Shown: positions 20,172-31,566 of the stretch, piece by piece
Numbering within the stretch: the first letter of the stretch is position 1
Layout of the letters: the number at the start of each line of letters is the position of its first letter
NCBI RefSeq assembly: GCF_000226095.1
Contig: NC_016473.1
Span: 806,001 to 870,000 of the forward strand
From: Thermothelomyces thermophilus ATCC 42464
Taxonomy: Eukaryota; Ascomycota; Sordariomycetes; Sordariales; Chaetomiaceae
Reading direction: 5' to 3'
Length of the DNA stretch: 64,000 nt
The notes under the pieces: model-generated
What the model was told of the DNA's origin: nothing
What the model saw: only the letters and a program-made list of their open reading frames with translations
Database searches by the model: none
Translations under genes and position numbers: made by a program

Positions 20172-21879
20172 CTAGCCGCCCTCGGGCAGGATCCGCCCTA
20201 GGCTCCTCAGCACCTCCATGACGCTGACGGCGCCGGCCCCGACGGCGCGGCGCTCCCTCTCCTCGCGCTCCCGCAGGCGGGCGGCGCTCAGGGCCAGGAC
20301 GGCGTCCGCCTCGCGGCCGCCCGTCGCCACGCGCGCGTCGAGCTTGTGCGCGCTGTCCGCCAGCCGGTCGACGCGGAACTCGAGCGCCGCCTGCGCGTTC
20401 TGCAGCCGCGAGCGCAGCTGCCGCTTGAAGGAGCTGAAGGCCGTGTCCGGGTTGGTCAGGGCCGACAGGATGGACGCCTCCGACGGGCTGAGGAGCGCCG
20501 GGTCCGGGAGGGGCGCCTTGCGCGGGTCCGGGTCCGGGTACAGCGGGGGCACGACGGGCAAGGGCGCGGCGATGGATTGCCAGGCGGCTTTTTGGGCTTT
20601 TAGCCTGCAGGGGCGCAACCGGCGGTTAGTGACGAAGTACACGGGGGGGGGGGGGGGGAGGGGGAAAAGGGGAAGGAAGCCCCCATACCTCTCGATCCTG
20701 GCTTCGAGTTCGGCAATCTTGGCGTCGTAGTCGACATTTCGTGGGTTGGGTTGTAGGACGACGGGTATGGGTGGTTTCGGCGCATCTTCGCGCGAAAACC
20801 AGTCGGAGAACTCGGATCGGGCGCCAAAGTCCTTGAGGAGTTGGTCTTGTATCGCGCGGGCTAAAGAAGACAAAAAAAAAAAAAAAAAAAAGTAAGGATA
20901 AGAAGTTAGCAAAACTAGCTCTCCCTCCTTCGAGGATTTCGGTCCGCTTTCAGACGTACCCCCTAAAATGGCGCTCGACCCTGGCTTCCCATGCGGCGGT
21001 TTCTCGCTCAGCGCCCGCTCGCCGCACCACACCAACAACTGCTTCATCCGCCGCGGCTCGCTCAGCCCTTCTGACGAGATGTACTTGTAGAACTCGGCCG
21101 GGTTGACCTCGCGGTGCGGCAACGCGGTGTGCCCGTTGTCGATCAGCGAGCTGGCCCGCCGCCCGCGCATACCCAGGCTGCTGCGCCGGCCGCCGTTGGC
21201 GCCGCCCTTCTTGCGGAACTCTTTGTTGCGGTTGATGATGGGCGTGTCGCTCAGGGGCAGCGCGATCAGCTGGGATTGCGGCTGGGCGGCGGATGGGCTG
21301 GGGGTCGAACCGTCGTTTCGCCCCGGTGATGGCGGTTGCTCGTCTCCGTATTCCCCCCGTTCTTCCTCTTCTGCCCCTCGATGCGTTCCGTTTACCTGCC
21401 CTGCTCTCGTCCGTCTTTGTTGCGGCCTCTTCTCGGCCGTCGAATCTCGCGCTTTCCTCCGAGATTTGGGCTTGCGGACTACCGGATCCTCTGCCGGTGG
21501 CGGCGTCTTGTCCAGGCTCGGTTTCCTCTTTGATATCCTTCTCGTTGTCGGCGCGGCAGCTGGTGCTGGTTCTGGTGCTGGTGCTGGTGCTGTTGCCGCC
21601 GCTGACCTGGACCGTGTCGGCATTGGTTGCGCTGCTGGCGCCGCAGCCGGAGCTGGCGGTGAGGCGCGTCGCCTCGGCCCTGTCTTGGGCGGTTTCCCCA
21701 CACTCCTCTTGACCGGCGCCGGCGCCGGATCCTCCCCTAGCTCGTCATCCACGGGCACCGATGCCGTTTTGGCACGCTTCGGCCCGCGCGTGAAAAGGAA
21801 ATCGCCATCTTGCTCGTCGTACACTGCTGCGGCTGCAGAGGAGGGGGAAACGTCAGCATCAGCGCCACCGCCGGCAGTA

Positions 21880-21913
<34 letters not shown>

Positions 21914-22091
21914 CCTTCCGCTTCCTCCCCCTGGTGCGTGTGGTCGGCTCGGCTTCTTGACCGCTCGGGAGAGGGCGCGAGGGCAAGAGGGGCAGCGACG
22001 TACCGGCGAGGCGTTTGCTTTGCCGTCGCTCCGGCTGGTTGCTCATGCTCAAGATTTGTAGCGGCTGGCGGGTCCGTACCAGAGTAGTCAT
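20172..22091 (-). CDS. dsn1: kinetochore protein Dsn1/Mis13 (Mis12 complex)
   Basis: Proposed exons on the minus strand are 22004-22091, 20960-21832, 20689-20860 and 20172-20604, giving 521 aa. The N-terminus RRQSKRLA joins AAAVYDEQDGDFLFTRGPKRAKT. A basic disordered region follows, then the diagnostic RRSSLGMRGRRASSLID (Aurora B-type phosphosites near residue 260) and the helical core ALPHREVNPAEFYKYISSEGLSEPRRMKQLLVWCGERAL. A coiled-coil-rich C-terminus ends at EGG. Dsn1 is a subunit of the Mis12/MIND complex that links CENP-C and CENP-T to Ndc80. All three introns (171, 99 and 84 nt) are multiples of three without stops, so the frame is open end to end for 639 codons. The first intron is inferred from a GTACGT donor, a CTCCTCTGCAG acceptor and better agreement with relatives. 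Without it, a poly-Ala segment would be included. Confidence 0.9.
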
Positions 22092-24151
22092 GGATGATGG
22101 CGGGGCGGTCGGCGCATGAAGGCGGCTGGGGCGGGATCTGAGGAGAGAGCTTCGGGCTCGTGGGGTGGGCGGTCAAGTCGGGTCGCTCGTCGGATTTCGA
22201 AAAGCGCAGGACAAAGAGTGCCGCAGGAGGCGTCCCGGAGCGCGTAGCGGCAATTGGAAACCAAATCGGCGACGAGGATCGCACGCGGGCAAAAAGGGGG
22301 GGTGAGGGGGGAACAAAGGTTGGGCGACGCGTCCAGTCGGGGTCTGCAACCGAGTCGTTTCGCGTTTTCGATGCCGCTTCGGGAGATCAGGGAGTTTCGG
22401 CAACTGCTGGAGAGGTGCGCCTGGGGTATATGCTGTTTCGGCGGCGAAAAACGATCCTCGGCCGAGTCAAAGAAACTGCGAGCGGAATAAAGTGGGCTTG
22501 CGGTATGTCGCGGGCGGAAGCAACGACCTGGTTTGTTTATTCGCGACTCTGCACTAGTAGAATGTTAGGTAGAATGTGGCTGCTTGGGCGCTCGGGCCAC
22601 CTGCCACTTGCCGCCCCACCATGGCTGTTGCAATCCGTACAATTTAATGATTGGATCCTTAGTGACGATGCAAACGCTCCCCACAATTCTTTTGTAAATG
22701 AACAAAGGGTATGAGAGCCGCTAATAATAGGGAGAGACGAGTGAAGTGCACGCCCGAGATTGATGGCACTCCGTCGTCCAAGGAGTTGCCTGAGAATACA
22801 CGACGAAGGCAGATCAGTCAAATTGGAAATAGTCGCTGTTTTCTTTCCGCCCAAGCAAATCGCTATTGGGCCTAGTCGGGTGTGGAACTACATACATACA
22901 AGGATTTCTTACCTTAACAAGTAATCCGTAATCGCTACAGAGTACACTACCCCAAGATTTCTGCATTTGGTGAAGAACGAGCAATTGGGCCCCGCCTTGG
23001 CCATGACCTCAGCCCAGGTCGACAGACATCGAGCTAATCCTGGTACCGCTTTGGCCAAGACAGTAATGCCAGATATGGCACTCAATGGGCTGTATGAAAT
23101 AGTGCATTTTGTATGTACCTCATTCTCTCTTTTTCCCTTCTCTTTTCCGTACACTCCGAGCCACAGATACGCCAGTATGTTTGACCTTAGCCCTTGGCTC
23201 CTCACGCGACCCAACATCCCCAAAAGATAAAGGCTTCATACGCAGCGAAGCCGTGTCACAATTATCGTAGCCCATTTGTTACCTCGTGCGGGACTAGCAT
23301 ACACGGATAGATCCAACCCTCATCCCCTCATCCTCAGTCATTGACGAAGAACAAGACGGTCCAGTTCCATAATCTTGTCCCATCAACCGACCCTTCCCCT
23401 CCCGCCAAATCTGACGCCACCAGTCACCAAGATTCCCTATCCCACACCCAACTCCTTTCCCTGCATTCCACGCATCTCCCTTTTCCCCCTCCGGCCATCC
23501 ATCCCGCCGGACGAGAAGCGGACAAACCAGAATAAACGGTCTCGAATCGGCAACGAGACGAACGCACCGAAGAGAAAAGCAGCCATAGCAGCAAACCCCC
23601 CGAAACCCCATAACGCCGCTTTTGATATATGCCCCTTGTTGCCGAATTCTACACAGGCGAAGCGGGGTGCTGCTTTTCCGCCACCCCCTCCCCCCGGGTC
23701 GACAAAACGGTCAGTCTTCTGCCTCCTATGGCAGCGACCCTTCTGCTTCCCTCGCCAATCCCGGCCAAGCCATGGCCGTCAGACGCCGTTTGAATAAAGC
23801 AACGCAAAAAAAAAAAAAAAATTGATGCCCGTATTACTGTACACCCTAATCCCCCCTCCAAAACAAAAGACAGCGGCGAAGGGCGCGATTCTACTCTCCG
23901 TTCTTCGGCGGCGGTTCGTGAAGATGGGTTGTGTAGTAAGGATACAAGGGGACGGATGATGGCTTCAGCCCCATCGCCGAGAAACGAAAGGTCGTTGACT
24001 CGCCCACTCTGCATGATATGGTCGGTACTCAAGCCCTGAGGAGTGAATCCCTAACTCGTCAATATCGCCAGGCTGCCGCGAGGCCGCCTGGTTGCCGAGG
24101 CATCATCGGTTGGGGCGATGGCTCGCTCAGTGCCTGGCCGTAGCCCACATC
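22092..24151. other. intergenic between dsn1 and atfA
   Basis: The left part is the dsn1 promoter and the right part the atfA 3' flank. A TACATACATACA copy is at 22889-22900 and an A-run lies at about 23805-23821. Short open frames (for example 22967-23230) have no family similarity. Confidence 0.45.
22327..22332. promoter_or_regulatory. MCB-like ACGCGT site upstream of dsn1
   Basis: ACGCGT lies 236 bp upstream of the dsn1 start, with a TTTCGCG element about 30 bp further upstream. Both resemble MBF/SBF (E2F-like) sites used for G1/S genes. ACGCGT also occurs elsewhere in the window by chance (for example near 5610), so support is modest. Confidence 0.35.
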
Positions 24152-26063
24152 CTATGAGAACCGCCGGTTCATGGCCTGGCCCGCCATGACGGGCTGACCC
24201 GCCATCGGAGGTGGCATGCCATAAGGATTCATGGGAGGATTGAAGGCTTCCATGGGCTGCTGCATGAATGCATTGTGGAGACCCTGTTGCTGAGTGACTG
24301 GGCAGTCTTTGTGGGCGAGGAGCAGGGTTTTCAGATTCACCACCTCCTCGCGGAGTTGGGTAATTTGCTGGGTGAGTGTCTCGTTCTCAGTAGAAAACAT
24401 CTCCACCTTGGACTGAAGGTTGGCAAGCCACTGCTTCTTCCGCTGACGGCACTTGAGCGCAGCCACTCTGTGAAACCTGTTAGCGCCATAGTTGTTGTAC
24501 GACCGGATAACGTGGACCGGGCGCACCTGTTACGTTCGAGAAAGTTCTTCCGCTTCTCCTCGTCTGTCATTTTGGCCTTTGGCCCGCTGTTGTTATTGTT
24601 ATTGTTGTTGTTGTTGTTATTGTTGTTATTGTTATTGTTACTGTTGCTGTTATTGTTGTTGTTGTTCTCTTCCTTGCCAATCTTCTCATGGCGCTCCTCC
24701 TCAGAATGGTCCATGTCCACGCTGCTTATCGACGCGCCACCGTTTGACCTCTGCTTCTTATTCGCGGGAGCCTTAGTTGCAGTGGTTTCCTCGGCCTTGC
24801 GCCGCGAGTTCGGAGCTGCACCTCCCGAGTTGCGCTTCCCTCTTGTGCGGGTGTTGGGGCGTGCGGTTTCACTCTCCTCCGACCCCTGGCTGACTTCGCT
24901 AGTGCCCCTGACCGAACTGCCCGTGAGCGAGGGCGCGCCGTTCATTTGCGGAGATGTGTTGAGGGGCTGCGCAGCCGGAGCGGAGGTGGTCGGCTGGGAT
25001 TGCACCTGTGCAGGCGGGACCGGAGGGTACTGTTGGCTAGAGGATGGCTGAGCGCTGTTCCGCCCCTGGGCCAGCAGGAAAAGACCGTTTGCCGCGTCGT
25101 TATCGTGGGGATCGAAGGGCCCTGTAGGAGCCTTCGACTCTGTCTTGGGAGCCTGCGCTCCGTTAGACATCTCCAGCGGCTGCGAGGTGGGCGCCGCAGG
25201 CGGCGCTTGTTGTTGATGCGCCTGGGCTTGCTCGCGCTTAGCAGCGGCAGCGCTGAGCGCAGTCCGGTGGAAGTCGAGTGTGCCGGGCGTCGCACTGGGG
25301 CCGCCGGCGAGGCCGAACATAGCCTGTGTGGTCGGACTTGGGGCAGGGAACATGGACCCGCTGCCCCCGGGGGTCAGACCGGTTCGCAGGGATGATTCGT
25401 TCGGGGTCGGAAAGCTGCCGCGGATGTGATGGGTGTCGCTAAAGTAATCATTTGTCGGCCCTGATAGCATGGCCGGACTGAGCGGGCCGGTCCGCAGGGA
25501 GCCACCGCCCCAAGCGAACGGCGTGTTTCCGGGAAGAAGAGAAGACGGGGATGTGAGTGCTGCGACAGAGGGCAGCTTCGTGCCACCGGGAGTTTCGGGG
25601 GGAGCGCCGCTGAACGATTGTTCGAAGGGGTTCGGCTCCAGACTCAGCGACCCTGCTGGCGCGTTCCCGAAGTAGTCGGGGCTGTTCGATCCTTGATGTT
25701 GCTGGTTTGGACGCGGCGGGGGGGCAAGCGGTTTTGCGGGCTCGGTATCGGTCGGCTCGTCGGCCTTGACGGCGGTGTCACGTTTGGAATCGGACTGCGT
25801 GTCTGCAAGAAACAAAAGAGTTGGCGACAGCCTTTCAACAACAGCGAGCACGGGGTGGCAGTGGCGGCGGGAACCACGGCAGCCACGGCAACCATGGCGG
25901 CGACGACAGCGACGACGACGACGACGACGGCGGCGCCATGGAAGACATGGCAGACGTAATGCAATCGTTGCTTGCACTCACCTTGCTGGGATGGAGATTG
26001 CTTGCTGGATTGTTTTGGTGACTGAGACGCACCGCGGCCGGTGGCTCCAGTGGGCGGCCCCAT
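24152..26063 (-). CDS. atfA: bZIP transcription factor AtfA/Atf1 (stress response)
   Basis: Exons on the minus strand 25982-26063, 24527-25802 and 24152-24467 give 557 aa. Introns are 179 and 59 nt, and the 59-nt one splits the basic region, a common position in this family. Ser/Pro-rich N-terminal segments include SPDYFGNAPAGSLSLEPNPFEQSF and GTKLPSVAALTSPS, resembling the Atf1 osmotic-stress and HRA/HRR regions with SP/TP sites for the Hog1/Sty1 MAP kinase. The bZIP (about 440-510) reads EEKRKNFLERNRVAALKCRQRKKQW, then leucine-zipper heptads. After it comes the GMPPPMAGQPVMAGQAM tail. An Asn run of about 27 residues with scattered Ser, encoded by AAT/AAC-type triplets, sits directly before the basic region. 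In filamentous fungi AtfA controls stress tolerance, conidia and secondary metabolism. Confidence 0.93.
24588..24666. repeat. GTT/ATT triplet repeat encoding poly-Asn in AtfA
   Basis: An imperfect trinucleotide run on the plus strand encodes the asparagine tract just before the bZIP on the minus strand. The codon mix (AAC and AAT) suggests an old, interrupted repeat. Confidence 0.85.
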
Positions 26064-26322
26064 GATGTCAATTCAGAATCTGGAAAAGGCCTTCTCAGGT
26101 GCAGAGCAAAGTTGCGGAATCCAAGGCGAATAGCTATGAGGTCACAAAAACATAAATGCCCATTAAAAAAGGGAGCTGCTACGCTAGGTGCAGCGTCCTC
26201 CGCTTGTGCAGAAAAAGCCTGGCTTCGTGGGCTGGTAAATACTTGACGTAGTGCGTCGCGCCCTTGTGCTCTGGTGGGTGGTGGGTGCGGGAGAGAGAGA
26301 GTCAAGACCGAGGACGGGGGAG

Positions 26323-26342
26323 CGACGTCAGGTATGACGTTG
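26323..26342. promoter_or_regulatory. paired CRE-like sites upstream of atfA
   Basis: CGACGTCA (26323-26330) and TGACGTTG (26335-26342) lie about 260-280 bp upstream of the atfA start. Each differs by one or two bases from the TGACGTCA palindrome bound by Atf1/CREB-type bZIP proteins. Autoregulation by AtfA is a reasonable inference. Confidence 0.5.
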
Positions 26343-29300
26343 GGGAAAGGAATGGCGCAATGAAATAAAAAATAATGGATAGCCCTGTGGGCCTGGGGTC
26401 CGTGGGCGAGCCGGTGGCAGCCAATCAGCAGGGAGAGTGCAGAGAGGGCCTGCAGGACCGAGCCAATCCAAGGAAGCACCGAGTCCAGCCAGATGGCAAG
26501 AACAAACCAGCAGCTGGGCACTCTGGTCTGATTGCAGCGATTTGCAGCGATTTGCAACCGAAAGGTCTCGATGCGATGACGGAGGGTAATTACAAAGCAA
26601 GGCCTGACCCTGACGACCTTGTGTCAAATTCCGCCCGTTCCCAGGAGCAGTGAAAGCTTGCTGTCGAAATGCTCTGCCATCGCGGTACCGAGCAGATCGA
26701 TCCCGGTTTGATTCGGCACTGGCCCACACTGCTGCCGTCTTAGTCTCTCGCGAATGTGCTTTTGACAATCCTCTGAGGGTCTCAGGCGGACTCGAACGGC
26801 AACACGGGCGGCCCCGTCATGATCAGTTTCATCAGCAAGTTATTTTGGCTGCACCGCTTGCTGGCGGTCTTGACTCCTGTTCTGCATGAGCAGCTCGGGC
26901 ACTGCACACACGAGCAGGATCATGGCATCAGAAGGGCCCTGTGGGGAAGCAGCACCGTAAGTTCATACTGTGTGAGATTGTTCCGAACATTTGCCCCCCA
27001 CTGCCGCTGGTGCTGGTGCTGGAAAGAACACAGGTGACAGCCCCCTGCATCTCTGGTCCTTATTAGCATTAACGGACAGGGCCGCTGTCCCAGGCGTTAC
27101 TGCTACATCAACAACCAAAAGCCGCAACACGTTGGCGTATTTGGCTCCCGCTGGTGCGCGTTGCCCAAGGTAGCAGGGGTTTAATTGGGGCGTCTGACTG
27201 AAAGGCATACGAGGCAAGTTGGCCACCATCTCCCCCCGTGTAGGACTACACCGTATTGGCATGGCAGAGAGTTACCGAGGCGATGGAATGCTCACCAGCA
27301 GGGCAGCTCACCATTCGTTCGGACTCATCTGCGGCTCTGCGCCGTTGCCAGCAAGGTGGCCGGGCTCCCTTTCCGGCTCCGGCGGAGAGAGGTCGTCTCA
27401 GCAGGTTTCCGAGACTCTCGGTACGGTCTAGCCCTTTCTCCTCATCCCTTCTACACTACCGCCTCCCCCATCGCCATAGCCCCAGAGGAGACGGGTTGAA
27501 GCGACAACCCTGACTCGAACAACAGATTCAATCAAACCACCCGTCGGTCCAGAACGAAAAGTAGATTTGAAGGAATGTGCCTCTTCACCGCTGTACCCAG
27601 TGGTGGACGGATTATTATTGGGACGCGGCGGAAAGGGAAACCGTCAGGGAGAGAGCACACGAGCCAAAGCCGGGGGCGTGTGTGCGTGTGTGCTTGTGTG
27701 GGGCGCTCGTGGCGAGTTGAGCCGAACCGTCGAATCAGGGCGCGCAGGTCGCGTCTGGAACCAAGAAGCCAACCGCCGTGTCTGGTCTGCCAGTCCAGGC
27801 ATGATGATTGCGTCAGGCACACTGTGCAATCTGGCCTTCCCGACCTAGAAGCCTTCCGTGTCTGGAATCCCAGTTTCAGCCAGCGGAGAACCACATTTGG
27901 TTTCTGCTCCCCGCTCGTGGAGTGCGCAAAGTAGCAACACTTGTTCGACTTTCAGGCGCGGTTCCTGGCACGCTCGGCTCGGCAGAAACACTCGACAAAC
28001 ACAAAAAGGCCTTGTTTACCACGGACATCTCGATCCAGACTTTCTTGGATCACCATCGCATCTAACTTGGACACACAAGATCTCTCAGCCTTTTTTGCCA
28101 TTTCCGGTCTGCGAAGGGTGGCCCCAGAGTTCTCGTAGATTGTTTTCTTCCTCTGCAGGCGATGACGTAACTGGGAATGCGGAAGGTGTCTCAGAGACGA
28201 TGTAACCCTAATTTTTTTACACTGTGGGGCTAAGTCTCTTTCGGTCGGCTCTCACTGCCCGTTCAGAGTGCTGTCCGCCATGAACGCGGCTCAGCAACCC
28301 AATCCTATCCATCAAGATTGGCCATCGCCAAAAGGACATTCACGTGTTTGACGGGCGCTTCCGTCGCTTAATGGCCGACTATTTTACAGATCGCATAGTC
28401 TAATGTCTAAGTGTATATAGATATTTCCGCCTTTGGCTTCTTTTTCTCCTCTCTTTTGCGGATCTTGGTTCTGGGAAGTGTAAAGAAGATACGGGGGAGA
28501 CGAGGGAGGAGGAACAGGGAACGATATTGAGAGGACCGTTATGGCTGGTTTACCTTTACTACCTCGTTACTACCGGTGCTGTCTTACTTTTCCTCTCTGC
28601 TCTGGTATCTTTCGGATCAAGACAAAAGAGCTCGTTTGCGGATGAGATCTGTCGAACATCGCTGCACGGTGCCAATATCTCGCGGCTCTCTTTGCCGTTG
28701 CCGCGGAACCCTAACGACCCTCATCAAGTATGACGCCACTCAGTCAGGGGTGGTTGCACGAATACACGATTCCGTCCACACCACCTCCTAACTTGTTTCG
28801 CGTACATGCAGGCTGTCTGCATGGGTCGACTGTCAGCGGCTGACTCGAACACGCGAGGAGCCACTTCTCTGCAGAGTCCAGGCATTTAGTTGCAACACAA
28901 GCAGAGCCAGGCTTCTGTCGCCGGTAAACTTCGTCTGCAATGTGTGAAGGAGGTACCTTAAACACGGTCTCAAAAATCGATGATGGGGGGAGACCTAACA
29001 AGTTCACCATAACAACTCTCAGGGGTTTACCTGCTCAAAAAAAACAACGTAAACAGGCTGGCTCTCTTCTTTCCGGCCGGCTATTGTCTTTCGCACCTCT
29101 CGCCTTGGGCCGCACTGTACTCCGTACCAGAGACACTAACGTACGCTAGCGTATTTCCGTAGACTACGGTATTTAAAAGGTGGCCGAGTAAGCCGACTTC
29201 CTATTCGGCTCGAGCTAGCGTCCGCTGGCCCGCTGTATCAAAAAGGCGTTCAGCAAAAGGTTAAGCGAACCACTTCTGGAATCTTACACATTACGTCAAG

Positions 29301-31352
29301 CTTTGATTGGTGATCCGACGGTTGCGTGTGGGGGAAAGAGCAGACTGGAATCCCGGCCGGTTCCCCGAGCCGTCAACTCAAGTGCACACTGTGCGCGCCT
29401 GTCCCTGCTTTCAGCAGAGTCGTGTAACGTTGTTGCCAACCCTTTCTCCGGCCCGACTGGGCACTTCTTCAATCGGAGTGGACCGCAATCGCACCACCAG
29501 GACGACCGACGCGTTGGTCAAGTCATTTGGCCCCCACTTCCTAACCTTCTACTGCAAGTATAGTGTACGGATGTAAACGGGGATGAGTACTCCGTATAAC
29601 CCTTAACAAGCGTGAATGGATCATGGCCATTCGGTAATCTCACGCAGAGGGACTCTCGTGTAGGAAAACACATGGTCCTCTAGTTTCCATCTTTTTTTTT
29701 TGGTTTCATATTTGTGATGGGTTCTTTCCATGTTGCTCAAGTCTTCCTTCCCTCCGTGTGGAGGTAATAATGTACGCTCTCTCTGCCCCCAAACCGAGGC
29801 AAGGAACAAACAACGGAAGAATATCTCGGCAAACAGGGAATTTTGCCGTCATCACAACCTGGAAAGCCCCCGCTCTGCCCTCCACGCTCTTGGTGTGTCT
29901 TGACGTTAGTTGCGGGTTCCTTCCCAGAGTTCCTTTCGGTGCACATCATGAAGGACAATGCATGGCCCAGCCCAAGCGAACTCAACTGAACCAGTACTCC
30001 ACAGCATGCCCGACCACAACGCGGCATCAAGACATGGTGTGTGTGTGCCTGAGCGGTATCCGATCCAGATCTGATCCAAAGCTTGGCTGGGAAAACGATC
30101 CAATCCCGACGACTCGCGTTTTCCCTCGGCAGAGCCGCAGACGTAATACACCCAATATCGACTTGGATTGTATGCGAGATATGCAACCACGGACGACATC
30201 GTACCGCATCTGCGCATCTGGTGCCTGGCTAGGAAGAGGTATGTACGTAGTATGTCATCCGGTCACGCCGCGGCGGATCTCGCTGTTTACCGTACTACAC
30301 TACGCTACAAGTTCTCTGTTAGATCGAGACCAGGCACTGCAACAAAAGGCCGGCTCCCCAAAATACCCGACCCCACACCCCACATTACATATATCCACGT
30401 TGATGGCGCATCAAAAAGTGAAACATAACAAACCATGACGACAACAATACCAAGAACATACCTCCCTTACCAAAAACACTGTACCCAAACAAACCCCACC
30501 CAGTCCAAGTCGCCATACACTCTCGGGATTTCCTAGCGGGACGACTAGAGGACGGTTGTCCGGTACCCGAGGAATCCGGACATTCGTATTCTGTCTGTAA
30601 CCATGATGTATCATATCGTATCTATATCTTTCGGAGAGCAGCAAGCTTGGTGAGTACGCGCTTTGGCTGGGAACCGTGCTCTACCTAATCGACAGAAAGG
30701 GGGTTAGAGGAATTGTCGTCCCCCGCAGGGAAAGGACCGGTGAGGCGGAACAGGGGTCACGGAGTAGCTTAGGCATCTCGTGGCAAGAGATTCCTTTGGG
30801 GATGGCGAGCGGGGGATCACAACCCACCACGGCCGGAGTAGTGTAAGGTTTGAACCGTGGATCGTTAGACCAGTTCATTCGGACCGGCGATGTGCTTACC
30901 GCCATGCCCTATACACATGGGACCGGAAACCCTCTCGTTCCAACCTCGTACGAGTCCCCTGGCGTTGTTGTATGCGGGCGACCAACGAACACGAGTTGAG
31001 AGCCCGTCCACTACAGCCAATGTGATGTTTTATGGCAAGGATTTTGTACTGTACTTACAGCCTGATTAAACTAGCAGCTACAGCTACGAATCAAGCGAGG
31101 CATCATGATTCCATGAACCGCACACAGCACCGAGGTCATTGGTATGTGAAAAACATGGCATCAGCCACTCGAGTAGTCATTCCGCTCCATATATATACTA
31201 CTACAAACGGGAAACCCTCAGTTCATATATCACACCTCGTTCAGCCGGCCAAGGCAGGCGCAAAGTGATAGTTTGACATTGATAATCTCACTGGGTCAGC
31301 CGGTCGCCGCAACTAAGCGCTATCTGGACCTTGATCAAAGCTAATCATGGTA

Positions 31353-31385
<33 letters not shown>

Positions 31386-31386
31386 A
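31353..31386. repeat. (TC)n microsatellite downstream of fhl1
   Basis: A TC dinucleotide run of about 34 bp with one interruption. It lies about 180 bp past the fhl1 stop and is probably in its 3' flank. Confidence 0.85.
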
Positions 31387-31566
31387 TGGGACATGAAGCT
31401 AGCATTTCCGTTTCATCGCTACTTCTCTCCGCGTCTCCGTGTGTCTTGGAGCGCAAAGAGGCGAATGCAGCAACAGCCACTGAACTCGTGGCATTCCGTC
31501 GTTACGCCTGGTTTTCTCTCACAAAAAACATCTGCAAAACCCCCCCTCGACCCGGTCATGTTCATC

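Larger units (their letters stand above)
26064..31566. other. 5.5-kb gap between atfA and fhl1
   Basis: This is the longest gene-poor stretch of the GC-rich part. Its left end is the atfA promoter or leader and its right end the fhl1 3' flank. Seen inside: a direct repeat of GCGATTTGCA near 26536-26558, GTGTGTGC repeats near 27678, a TATATAGATA near 28416, and GTACTCCGTAC at 29117-29127. I found no tRNA, 5S or protein gene with family similarity. A spliced small gene or non-coding RNA cannot be excluded. Confidence 0.45.

Noticed and set aside
28527-28733. Possible 68-aa single-TM protein (LWLVYLYYLVTTGAVLLFL)
   Set aside because: The frame opens with TTG rather than ATG, and there is no conservation evidence. 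The hydrophobic stretch could be chance in T-rich DNA.
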